Origin: Eimeria necatrix
Taxonomy: Eukaryota > Apicomplexa > Conoidasida > Eucoccidiorida > Eimeriidae
Assembly (NCBI RefSeq): GCF_000499385.1
Contig: NW_013654359.1
Span: 1 to 28,627, forward strand
Length of the DNA stretch: 28,627 nucleotides
Direction: 5' to 3'
A program made the translations under genes and the position numbers. Shown here one piece after another: positions 14,301 to 25,171 of the stretch. Every line of letters begins with the position of its first letter. Positions within the stretch are counted from its first letter, which is position 1. The notes beneath the pieces are model-generated. The model was not told the DNA's origin. It did no database searches and was given only the letters and a program-made list of their open reading frames with translations.

Positions 14301-15130
14301 GTGGTCAGAAGCATGTCAGTGAGCAGACATAACATTGCACAGCAATACGATAGCTACTACTCAGGCATGGTTAGTACTTGAAATGCTGGTTAAGCATGTT
14401 TCTGTGTGTTACAGCATTGCACGCACTGACGGGACTGCTGGCTTCACAGAAGATACGGCGCAGCTTGACACGTCATGAACAGACACGTGGCGACTCTGCA
14501 CAAGGCTAAAGTGGGCGCGAAGCACCTTAGAAGCTCTTTGCAAGGCCAGTCAGAATCTCGTTTCCCTCCGAAATCTCCATAAAGACAGCTGGGACAAAGG
14601 TGCCAGCAGCACAGTTTGTTGCGTCAGAAGGAACAGCATTGTAGACATTCCGAAGGGGTCCTCAGCCTTGTGCTTCACGTACTTTAATCCTAAATGTATG
14701 TCTTTAATGCGTGGAATAAATAATGGTGGTAATTACAGGCCTATAGCTACGCACGGCGTTTGGTGTTGCGATCCACTACTGCACCACACACAGAAACTTC
14801 GAGGCGCTATGGCTTTTACGTGCCAAGCAGAGCCTTAAAAATGACAGAGATACAACACTCTGTGCTCGAACTGCAGCTGTAAGAACAACTCGAAAGGCAA
14901 GCGTCATGCTGGACGACGCTGGCACAGATTAGAAATCCCACACAGGCGGTTGGCTTCGTCTACGCGCTGTAAAAACTGAAATGCCGGAGGCTGTATTCGT
15001 AAATGAAGTACAAACGAAATGACAAGACGAGGCGCCGATAGGGTGTGTATCAGTGATTGTCGCATCCTCGCTGCGAACCAAAAGCACGGTACAACGCTGT
15101 TCAGCGCTGATTCTTGTGTAATCCGCAAAC
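11350..15130. other. No recognisable gene; non-coding sequence left of the repeat array
   Basis: No gene or RNA family is recognisable. The 67-codon reverse frame at 13665-13868 and the 104-codon reverse frame at 13312-13626 have no known motif. Two short matching strings, CGCAGTAAGTGTC near 12058 and 13686, resemble the core box of the array with a 3-base gap, but their flanks do not align with the array monomer. The transition into the array is gradual: monomer-like sequence becomes convincing only from about 15.13 kb, so the last kilobase here may contain older, unreadable monomers. Confidence 0.55.
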
Positions 15131-18100
15131 ACACAAAGATTCGCGCGAAAGCTATTGTTGAGGAAGAAGGCACGAGTCAGCTTCGCTGTGCTGGTATATT
15201 GTGAAACGCGTCACTAGGACTGTGGAGCACTTGAGATTTGGTGCATATGGAGGCGTTGTTCTCAGGATGTACGTGTGAGGTGTTCCGGATCATGGTGGAG
15301 TGAGCGGCAGCAGCTCCAAGCAGTGCTTGGAACAGAAATGCGTCCCGCTGACAATGAGAGAACACTTGCACCATATGGCGCAGCCAGATCGTTCCTGCAG
15401 GAATCGTCTGTTCTCAAATTCGTAGAAGGGCTTGCTTGTCTATGCTTAACGGGCGACGAGAGAAACATGCATGAGAAACTCCGTCGCCACTCAGTGTGAA
15501 TTATTGATAGCATTAAATGAGGGCGTGGATTTGCGCAAGAGAAACCACTGATAAAAATTTCACGAACAAGTACGATTTTGTCTGTGCATTTGAAACCGGC
15601 CAGGCATTTTGAAAGTTAGCTTGAATATGGATATGCATGAAACAGGAAGTACGCGTCAAGTCTTAAGATTCCTCCAGCCTGGGAATGCAACAGCTAGAAA
15701 CAGTACATAAAATTCAAGGCGTTCCAGATATTATGAAATAGCGAGTACCTGCAATACGAGTCTTTGGCTTGTGAATGATTATGCATACAGCACTTTGCTA
15801 ACCGAGCACCCAAAGCTGTTCTGAGGCAACCAACAAGCACTGCAAGGTTCGAGTTTCAGATGCGTCATCTGTAACGATTTGAATAGCATATTCCTAACTC
15901 AGAAACTCGCACAAAGACACGGTACAAATAGGCGCAGTCAAGAAAAGGTGCATACGGATTGGAAGAACGACATCTGTTTGTGAAAACTTTGGTCAGCAGC
16001 CTTAATGTGTTCTTCCTTCGAAACGAGCAAAGAGCGCGAAAATCCGGGCAGAACGCGCAGTTTGATGTGAACTTCGCAGCGCGTAGGTGACTCGTGCAGG
16101 TGTGCATGCAGGCACGCGCTCAATCAAGAGGCAAAAGGCATTCGGATTCGCCGTGCCGACGTGCTGTAGACACAGTGGCAAGGAGCGGCGCAGGCACTGC
16201 GCAACTGAGAGATCTGTCTACCTATAGGCTCTTCACGATGTGGAAAATGCGCTTTTGTAATGATCTGCCTCTCCAACTGTGAGTGGCTATTGACGCAATG
16301 TATCCGCATAAACTTAGCGCAAGAGCTGGTGCCGGATTAATTGTTGCAGTGCAGCTCGAATGTTATTGAACATGCAAACGACAGTCGCAAAAATTGTGAA
16401 GACCGTAATACGTGGTACAAATGAATAAGTGAATTGCAGAGGGTGGGTCTGAGACGCCGAGGACGCTTGCAGCGTAGGTTGCAATAACACGATACAGGCG
16501 ATAGAAAATGAACCTCATCGGGCTGAAGCTGTGGCAAAAAGTGCATTAAAAGGCCCAGCAGGACCGAATGTGAGAATTCAATTAGCCTGTGTCTTTCTAT
16601 GAATCTGCGGAAGACGCATATCATTCGTAAAAATGCACAGTGCACATTGCTGCTGGACCAAAGCATGCCTATTGATGAGAGGGAAAGCAGCTCCTCGCGA
16701 AACATCTACGAACTGGCTTCACTGCGTCATTATCCAGAAGAGAGAAAAATATAGCACGTGACAAACGATAGACGTACGAGCGCGTGAATTCGTCTTTCGC
16801 AGCGTGTAGGCGTCTTGTATCAGGCGGCAAACAGGTATGCACTAAAGCAGTGGGGAGACGCCGTTTGGATTAGATTAGTTGTGGTTGGGAATGACGCTGT
16901 AGAGGCCCATGTAAGGTGCAACATAGGCACTGTGCGTCTGAGCTCTCTATCTGCGTATACGTTTGTGGCAATATGAATAACAAGCTTTTTCGCCTGTGCG
17001 CAAATCCTGATGAAGTGCACGCGTGGATAATATAGGCCAGACAGTTGCTAGTTTGGATGCTACAAGGCAGCTCGACTTTGTAGCTTTGTGGGAAAAGAGT
17101 TACGAAGGCCGTCAGGCTCATAGCAGGTGGAAAGGGATGCGTGATTTGCAGCAAGTAGGTGTGAGGTGCTGAGGACCATGCAGAAATAAGCTGAAGTGAC
17201 GTGACAAAGGAAATAGCGTTGAATTATATCGGGTTGGAACTGGAGAAACACTGGTGCGGCGATGCCCAACAACAGCAGATGCAAAAGATGCTGTTGAGTT
17301 CTGCTGTTGTGACAAAGTGTAAAAAACGCGTTCAGCGCATTTCACAATTCTTCAAGCTCACTGCCTGCAGAAACGGTACGTGCGTATTGAAGAAATCAGA
17401 TGCTGGTGAAGACTGTGCAAAACAGCTTCAGCGGGTCATTCCAACGAAGACAAGAAAGAAAAGCGTCTGAAAGGCGTTCCAGGCCGAACGATTCAGTGAG
17501 TGTTTTGCAGCGAGTAGGTGTCTCATGTTAGCGTGCATGCAGGTGCACGCTGGCGCAAGAAGGAAAATGCCAGGTTTTGATATGCGTTGAAAGAACGAAG
17601 CAGACACATTGGCAAACCACACACGCACCTCGCGTGTCAGGGTTCCTTATCCATGTATATGTTAGTGTCGTTGTGTGTAATGCGCCAGCATGACCAGCTT
17701 CCTAAGCCATGCGTAAACACTAACACAACACGCGCCAAAGAGAATATGCCAGAACCTTTGTCAGTTTAAATGTTGCAAAGCACCTCAAGCGTCATGAAAG
17801 AACTTGCGATGACCATGAAGCGGGAACTGCAGGAAGTAGGCTAAAGGTGCTCAGGCCGTTGACGGCGCGCGCTGCGTCGAAGAAATACACCCGATGGAAT
17901 CTGAGCACTGACTGGCTGACGCATACGCTGAGAGACCACGTTGCTGGCAACAACCAAGAGCGCACAATGAGATAGCATGTACTTTGTAGGAACCTTCAAC
18001 GAAAAGTACTGTCAGCACAGTGTGTTTTCGTGGATTGGAAGGATGACAGCTGTTGGTGTAGACTGTGCGAAGCGGCTTAAGTGTGCCGTTTCACAAGGGA

Positions 18101-18356
18101 GGAGAGAACTAAGCTTCTGAAGAGCATATCGCTGCGAGCAGTTGGATACGCATCCCGCAGCGCGTAGGTGCTTCGCAATAGAGCACATGCTTGTGCACGC
18201 TGAAAAAGGGGAAAAGGAGTTTGCAATTGTGATGCGTCGCAATGGCGCGGTAGATATATACGCAGTCGGTGCACAGGCACTCCTCGTGTGAGCGTTCTGT
18301 CTACGAAAATGTTTGTGACGATGAAATTTTTGTGCCCCTTTGTTTGCTCAATTGGT

Positions 18357-19004
18357 TCAAAGGTAAGGTATTGCTAGAACAATTCGTGCACATGGGATCA
18401 GGGCGTGGGCATTTCTTGATCTAGATGCTCCTACGTGCAACGACGTGTAGCAAAGACTCAGATAGTTAGCAAGGAGCTTTTTTCGTGACATCAGAGGATG
18501 CTCGGCTTGCAGAGAGTAAGCGTGAGACATTAGGAACGATGGCAGAGACGTCCGTGTCGCCGGAAAAGAGGCGAAGGGATCAGATGCGCATTGGGTTGAC
18601 ATTGGTGAAAGACTAGCGTGGCCAGGCCCAGGAGCATCGTGTGAGAGATATTCTCTATGGCATATTTTGCTTTCGATGTAGGATAGTGGTGCGAATTTGA
18701 GAAATGCGCAATGAGAATTATTCCTGCCACGAAGTATGGCTGTGGAATGGGAGGAAATCAGTTGTTGGTTCACGTGTTCTGAAGCAGCTCCACTGTGAAT
18801 GTAACTGGACACGGCAGTCGGAAAAGCCGTGAAACCCATAAGACGTGGTAAATGTGGATGCACGATAAACAGGAAGTAAGTGTGAAACTTGACGAGCATA
18901 AACATGAAGCAACCGATGCAGTGTGAGTAGCGTTGGGCTGACACTGCCAAAGCCCTCGCAAGGCGATGCCCAGAAACAGACGACAGATTTTCCCCAAAGG
19001 TCAT
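18357..19004 (-). other. Longest open frame in the window (215 codons), antisense to array monomers
   Basis: This frame runs antisense across nearly two monomers (boxes at 18509 and 18869). It has no recognisable domain. Other monomers read in the same antisense phase contain stops or frame changes, and sister copies are open in different phases. I interpret it as a by-product of the low stop density on the antisense strand of the repeat, not as a gene. Confidence 0.12.
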
Positions 19005-19096
19005 TCATATCGATCCGACAGTAGTTCCACAAATTTTAGAAATTCTCAATGCAGTTTACTGCTGGCACGAAGTGTGCTTTTGGATTGGGGAGAATA

Positions 19097-19394
19097 CATG
19101 CGCCGCCACCCACAGAATCAAGAAAAAGCTATCAATCTATCAATCCTTCCCATGTCTGGGCATGGTGAGTTTCCCCGTGTTGAGTCAAATTAAGCCGCAG
19201 TCTCCATTCCTGGTAGTACCTCTCCGTCAATTCCCTTACGTTTCAATCTTGCGACCATACTCCCCCCAGAACCCAGAGACTGTGGATTCTCATGAGGTGC
19301 AGGAGGAGCCAAGGTAGGCGTTTCTCTATCTCTAGTCGACATAGTGTATTGTAGAGATTGAGACGGTATCTACTTGTCTTCAAACCCCCTACTG

Positions 19395-19439
<45 letters not shown>

Positions 19440-20305
19440 AGTTCGTCTTTGAAAAATCTAAGAATTTACTTCTGGCAGTTAAATACGAATGTCCCCGACT
19501 GTCCCTAATAATCACTACCTTGGTCCAACAACAGAATAGAGCCGACGTCTTATCTTATTATTCCATGCTTCAGTATTCAGTGAGACATGCCTGCTTGAAA
19601 CGTTCTATTCGTCTCAAAGAAAAGGTTCCAGAACACCAACACACGCCATTAAGCTCGGAAGGCTATCGGAAATAATCCAAGGGCATGCCAGGCCCACATC
19701 CATACGGCGCTGGATGCCCACGACAGAAATCCAACTAGGACCTTTTCAACTGCAACAACCCTAATATACACAATTGGAGCTAAAATTACCGCGTCTGCTG
19801 CGACCAGACGTGTCCTCCAATTGTTACTCTGGAAAGGTTTCACATTCCAGTCATTCCAATTGCAAAGCATAAAATGCCCAGTATTGTTGTTTTTCGTCAT
19901 TACCGCGAAGCCTTCATTGGGCAAATTGCGTGCCTGTTGCCTTTCTTAGAAGTGGTAGCCGTTTCTCAGTCTCCCTCGCCGGAATCGAACCTTAATTCCC
20001 TGTTAACCGCCACTGCCACGGTAGGCCAATAGCCTCACGTCGAAAGCTGATAGGTCAGAAATTTGAGTGATCCACCGTGGGCCCAAAAGAAGACCCCACT
20101 CGAAAGTGGGTTTGTTTTTTATGATAAGCACAGCCCCTGCGATCCGTTCGGTTGCTATGAATCACCAAGACTCCATTCTAAAGTGGGTTGGTTTTGTATC
20201 CAATAAACTGAGCCCCTCCAAAGGGGGTGGCCTCTTCGCGTGTATTAGCCATAGAATTACCATGGTTATCCATGTAAAAGAAGGCCATCAAATAAACTAT
20301 AACTG
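19097..20305 (-). pseudogene. 18S (small-subunit) rRNA fragment, degenerate, inserted in the repeat array
   Basis: Read on the reverse strand, the segment follows eukaryotic 18S rRNA from the 5' domain (GTTATAGTTTATTTGATGG at 20286-20304) through the central domain to the AATTGACGG region and the helix just after it (near 19097-19238). It lacks about the first 100 bases and the last third of a normal 18S. Recognisable landmarks include CTGACCTATCAGCTTTCGAC near 20043-20065, GGTTCGATTCCGG near 19981, AGTAACAATTGGAGG near 19815-19830, and GGCTTAATTTGACTCAACAC near 19175-19195. Near-invariant sites are changed. The 530 loop reads GTCGCAGCAGACGCGG, not GTGCCAGCAGCCGCGG, followed by GTAATTTT where GTAATTCC is expected. 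The hexamer AACTTAAAGG reads AACGTAAGGG. An extra block of about 48 bp sits in the 5' variable domain. These changes, the truncation and the location argue against function. The V4-like region (GGATTTCTGTCGTGGGCATC, then GTAGCCTTCCGAGC in relaxed form) looks coccidian to me from memory. Confidence 0.92.
20091..20217 (-). repeat. Internal near-duplicate block inside the 18S pseudogene
   Basis: Two blocks, 20091-20138 (48 bp) and 20168-20217 (50 bp), align over their whole length. Both begin AGAC(C/T)CCA(C/T)T, contain AAAGTGGGTT and TTTT, and end AGCCCCT. The second is the normal 18S position (after GATTCATAG on the reverse strand). The first lies beyond GAACGGATCGCAG, where a short variable helix is expected. 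The simplest reading is that one copy was duplicated into the neighbouring helix, either before or after the fragment became a pseudogene. Confidence 0.75.
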
Positions 20306-22641
20306 CATATGTTGCTTGAAAATCTGTGAAGCTTCTCCAGTATCCCATTTCACGGAAGCCAGTCTGTGAAACGCATGACATTGCGAGCAGTTGGATACGT
20401 ACTGTGCAGCGAGTATGTGTCTTGCATTACGACGCATTCAAGCGTGAAACAGCTAAAGCGGGACGGAGCTTTTTAATTTGTTTTGGGTCTGAAGCACGGT
20501 ATAGAAGCAGTGGTAACGTGATGCGCAGAAATTGCATCCGTGAGTAACCTGTATGCGTGTATATCTGTGGTTTTATGCTTTGGGGCTCTCCGTCACCCAC
20601 GTCTCTTTGCTAAAGCTGACGCAAGGCAATCGCCTAGAGTCAAAATGAGAGCAGTCATTGATCTTATTATGAAGCGGCGCCTTGACTGCGCTAGTACGTG
20701 GATAATGAAGCAACAAAAGGATGTGAAATTCATGCGTTAGGGTGAAGGTGGATGAGTGATCTACAGGAAGTAAGTATGAAGTGGTAAGCTTCATGACGCT
20801 GTGGGCCGCGATGCCGCGAAGCAGAAGATGATTTCTGAGTCTCGCCTGCTTGACACTGAGAGAGCAATGCAGTTGAGGTCCCTTTTTTGCCAACCAAGGA
20901 AAGGCCTATGCGAGTATTTAACGCGTTTAATGCGACTTTCAGCTGCAACAGAGAATGTTACTGTATTTGGTGGGCCCGATTGAATTTGAATCGCCACTGC
21001 CATCCACACACTCGCCTTCCATTTGACTAGCCGTTTACGTACCTTTTTGGCAGCGTTATGGATACTGCGTTGCCAGAATTCACCAGTTGCGCCATGAGTT
21101 GGTGCTGATACAATTCGCTCCGTTGGAACTGTGAAATTGACAGTTTTTCCAAATGGTGCGCGGCAGCCTGGCTTTGCAAGTGACTACTGTATGGACCCAC
21201 GAAGACTGGAAAACGCCCTGGGCGAAGTAAATAAAGATGGGCGGTTCACAGGAGGTAGGTGTAAGGCGTCGAGATCAACGGCAGCATTTGCTGCGTCAAC
21301 GCGAAGCAGGCAGTGGGCGCTAGACCGCGCCTATTGGACCTTGGAAGATCACTGGCATGGCGGTGCTGAGGAAGGGCGTATTGAGCGGTTTCGTGGCCAC
21401 TTATTTCCCGCGATCCAGAAAAGATGTAGGACGGCTCTAAAGATGTTTCTTGCCGCACAGAGGGTGCATATGGATTAGTTGGCACCAAACTGTTTGTGAC
21501 GTTTCTGCAAGGTGGCTCTAGTTTGCCGCTTCAGCGAAGTCAGGAAGTGTAAGCAGTTGGATGTCTGCATTACAGCAAGTAGGTGCCTCGCATCAGGGCG
21601 CACGCAGCTATGTGGTGGGCGAAAGAGAGAAGGCGTTTGGATTTGTGGTGCGGCACAACAACATTGTAGATGCGCCGACAAGGCGCCGTGCAGGCATTAC
21701 GCTTCTGAACGCTATGTTTATATACATATTTGTGGTGTCATGCATAGTTCCCTTAGATCTTCAAGCCATCAACGGTGATTCGCTGGTGACACAATGCATG
21801 CATGTGGAGTTAGGCCCTGGGCTTTCTAGCTTGACATGCTGAATGCAGCTGTTGTGTAAGGGTACATTAATGCAATTGTCACGAAAACCATGATGCGCGA
21901 AAGACGTAGCTAATGTGGATGGGCGGCTTGCAGGAAGTATGTTGTGTTAAATACGATGGTGGTGTGGACTCTGACGACACAATAGACGATATGGTATCAG
22001 AGTCAGCCGGGTTAACACCAAGGGGTGGCTGGCGTGGCAAGGTCAAAGAACAGCGTATAAGGCGGGTGAGCTGAAGGGCAACTTTTAGTCGCTCCGCAAA
22101 AGACTCAGAACGGCTCAAACGGTGTCTACTCGAATTAGTGCTTACACAAAGGGTGCGTGTGGGTTGGTCAGCAACCAGCTGCTTGTAAAGATTCTGCTGG
22201 GTGGCTTACGTGTGCCGTTTCATCTGAGAGAGAAGATCAAAATCCGTGGAGAACCAGGCAGTGCACGTTTTAGAGACGTTCAGTTTGGATCGCGGCTGGC
22301 GTGAAGTATGAATGTAGATTAAATGCGGAGCAGTTCTTCATTTCGATGTTGCATGACAGCTCCCTTGTGCACATGCATGAAGGCGTTTATGTGGAAGACA
22401 ATGAAAAGCATGACACGTGGGAAATATGCACGGACGCTTTGCAGGAGGTACGTATGCAGTGGTTTGAGCATTTCTGGTGTGTGCTGCAGAGACACCAAGC
22501 AGAGGTTGCGGCCTGACCCATGTCGAGTTAGAGACTAGCGTTGCGACACCCAGCAACAGTGGATTAGTTATGCTGCTCACATGTCGTTTTCCTACCTAAC
22601 CTCGGGATATTGATGCAAAAATATAGAGATGTTCGAAGTGA

Positions 22642-22687
22642 AATGTTGAGAGGGATAAGGCTGAAAAGCCTTATCCCTCTCAACATT
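22642..22687. repeat. Perfect 21-bp inverted repeat with a GAAA loop
   Basis: The arm at 22642-22662 is exactly reverse-complementary to 22667-22687, with loop GAAA at 22663-22666. The pairing stops cleanly at both outer ends (A opposite A). The element lies between the A box at 22441 and the B box at 22808. Other monomers in the array show no matching hairpin at this offset, so it arose once and recently relative to the array. Candidates are a fold-back template-switch event, a small structured RNA, an extrusion-prone DNA site, or a sequencing or assembly fold-back. Confidence 0.95.
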
Positions 22688-22730
22688 AGACAGCAAGCAG
22701 CTACTAGTGAAAATTCTTAGAGGTGGCGCC

Positions 22731-23785
22731 GCCATGCGCTTTCATCAAAAAGAAGAGTGAGGATCCAGTGAAGAGCATGGCAGTCCGAGCAGTTGGGTGC
22801 ACATTTCGCAGAAAGTAAGTGTTCGGCATTAGAGAGCATGAAGTTCCGCGTTGGGGCAACAGAAGAAACCCGCTTGGATTCACAGTGGCTCTGTAGACGT
22901 GATATGCGGAAGCGACGGTAAAGACGCAACATCAAGGCGTAGCACAGGCAATGCACGTCCGAGCGCCTCGACTACATAAACGTTTGTGGCTCTCTCTAAA
23001 ATACCTCTTCATAATCCGCCTCTTCAAGCAAAAGATTAATGTCGTCAGATTGGATGCGTATGGAACGGGGGTGGAACAGCCGTTAACTTGGTTGGCGCAA
23101 AGGTAATCATCTCTCCAGGCATGTGGAAAAGAGAATCAAGGAGGCATAGACGTCCGTGGAATGTTGTTGTTGGATTGCAGATAGTAAGTGATAGAATTTC
23201 AAGAACAATGCGTTGATCAGGGAATTCTGAAGAACGCAATAGGACGCAAGTCTCGTAAAGTTTTCGTTGAATAAAGCAAGCGTAGCAAGGCCAAAACAAT
23301 GCTTGGAAAGGGAATGTGGCGACCTTTATTGTTTGAATGTTTGTGAGTGGCATTCGAAATACCTAGCAATATTTAGTGCGAACGATTGCTGACGCAGAGA
23401 GTGCGTGCGGATTGGGGGGATGGAGCCTGTCTGCTGGTACAAACGTTTTCAATTCGTTCAGGTGCACTCTTTCATCATATAAAGTAGAGGAAATCCCGTG
23501 AAGAGCATGGCAATCCGAGCTATCGGATTCATATTTTGCAGTGGGTAAGTGTTCGGCATAAAAGCTCATGGAGTTTTGCGTTGGGGCAATAGACGAAGCC
23601 CGTTCGGATTTGTAAAGGTCTGCAGTGACTCTGTAGATGTGATATGCGGAGGTGATAGTGGAGAAGCAGCAGCGAAGCGTAGCACTGGCAATGCGTGTTT
23701 GAGCTCCTTGACTGCATACAGGTTTGTGGCCCCCTCTAGAATGTGGCTTCATGATACGCCTTTTTGAAAAGAACAGACTAATGCT
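22731..23785 (+). repeat. Pair of closely similar B-containing units 730 bp apart
   Basis: The unit at about 22731-23050 and the one at about 23461-23785 are visibly closer to each other than to other monomers. Both carry CTTTCATCA before the box arm, GTGAAGAGCATGGCA, a TAAGTGTTCGGCAT box variant, GCGTTGGGGCAA, a private GTGATATGCGGA segment, GTAGCAC(A/T)GGCAATGC and a shared tail that includes CTTCAT(A/G)AT and CGCCT. The A monomer between them has its box at 23177. This marks a later duplication of one A-B dimer inside an older array. Confidence 0.75.
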
Positions 23786-24418
23786 GACACATTGGATGCA
23801 TGTGTACTTGGGGCTGGAACAATCGTTGGGGAGGAATTCTCTCAGAGGTAAACGCGACGAAAAATGTGAAGCTGTGTGTGTGTGAAGTTTACCGGACGTG
23901 GTGAATACAGTTAAGCATTTTTTCGGAAATAGGTGTGAGGTGTTGAGGAATTAGCTGGTGCGGAATGCGTCGTTGCGAAGGGGCGCTGGTGTTGAAGTCG
24001 CGTGGGATTGGCACTATGGGAACACTGGAATGGCGAGGCTTGGGAAAGCGGCATGGAAACGTGTAGTTGCCATATGGTTCTCTCGACTGCCTTGGAATGA
24101 GACTTGCTTAAGTTGCCTGATCCATGCGAATTGTAGCTGGCATACAGGTGTGTTGGCACTGCGGGGAGACGAGCTGTTGGTTCGTTTTATGCAAAGCAGC
24201 TTGGCTTTGCTGGTGCACAGAGCAGAGATTCCGGAAGAACGATTCACAGGAAGTAGGTCTGAGGCCTTTATGACCTTCAGGCCCCTGAGGCAGTGTTAGC
24301 TGCGACACGGCGAAGGAGACGATGGAATATGACTCTCTTAGGGTTGGCACGGAGAGGTCACTGGCGCGGCCATGCCGCCGAAATAGTAAATGGCAGACAG
24401 TTGCTTAGCTCTGTTTTT

Positions 24419-24462
24419 CTGCTCATCTAAAAGTGATAAGCAATGCGTGATGAGATGAGCAG
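24419..24462. repeat. Inverted repeat, 10-bp arms with a 24-nt loop
   Basis: CTGCTCATCT at 24419-24428 is the exact reverse complement of 24453-24462. It sits in the same broad part of the array as other weak dyads and has no evident function. Confidence 0.75.
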
Positions 24463-25171
24463 CTGGCGCAGAAGTTGCTTATGAATTTGGCGGAGAACAG
24501 CTGTTGTTGGACACTCTGCGCGGCAGAGCCAGTTTGGCATTTCACCGAAGAGAGAAGCACAAAGCCTGCGGGGAGCACGTCAGTGTGAGCAGTTGAATGC
24601 ATATTTGATAGCGAGTAGGTAGTTTTTATTGGGGGGCATACAGGCGTGCTCTGGCGCGAAGGAGAGAAGGCGTTCGAATTTGTGGCGAGCGGGAGAGACG
24701 CGGGAGACGCACTGGCAAGGCGGGGCAGAGGCATCTCTAGGCTGATTATTGTGTCTACATAAATATTTGTGAGGATAAAAATATTACGTTTGCAAGATAC
24801 ACCTCTTTAACAGGGAGTTAAAGCTCACACATGGGGTGCCCATGAGTTGGGGAGAGAGCAGCTTTTTGTTACAATGTTACAAGGCAGCTTCACTGTGCAG
24901 GTACACGAGAAAGGGATCCACGAAAGCCGTGAGTTGCACGGGATGAAGCCGCTATGGATGCATGATGAATAGGAAGTAGGTGTGTGGTTGTGAAGGCGAT
25001 AGCGGCGTGAGTTGCGCTAATGCGAAACAGGCGCTCAGATTTGAGGTGCATAAGATTGGGGCTGAGGTAATATTGAAGTATCAATAATCAGGATTAGCTG
25101 AAGTGTGTGCCTGTGTCAGCGCTTCGTTCTGTCTTCCAGAAAAAGCGTTATTCAAATTCTAAAAGCATTGA

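Noticed and set aside
15738..15752. An additional B-like box (TAGCGAGTACCTGCAATAC)
   Set aside because: It is only 96 bp from the A box at 15642, and its flanks do not align well. It may be a decayed fragment, but I could not support it.
19090..20315. Target-site duplication around the 18S fragment
   Set aside because: TACAT on the left and CATAT on the right are too short and dissimilar to count.
20178..20381. Open frames across the 18S fragment (also 19649-19924 reverse and 20067-20369 forward)
   Set aside because: The sequence is rRNA-derived, so these frames are not proteins.
24640..24690. Possible internal Pol III promoter: GCGTTCGAATTTG resembles a B box and CTGGCGCGAAGG an A box, as in tRNA-derived SINEs
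   Set aside because: Matches are partial, the spacing is short, and the motif varies among monomers. No tRNA-like fold was seen.
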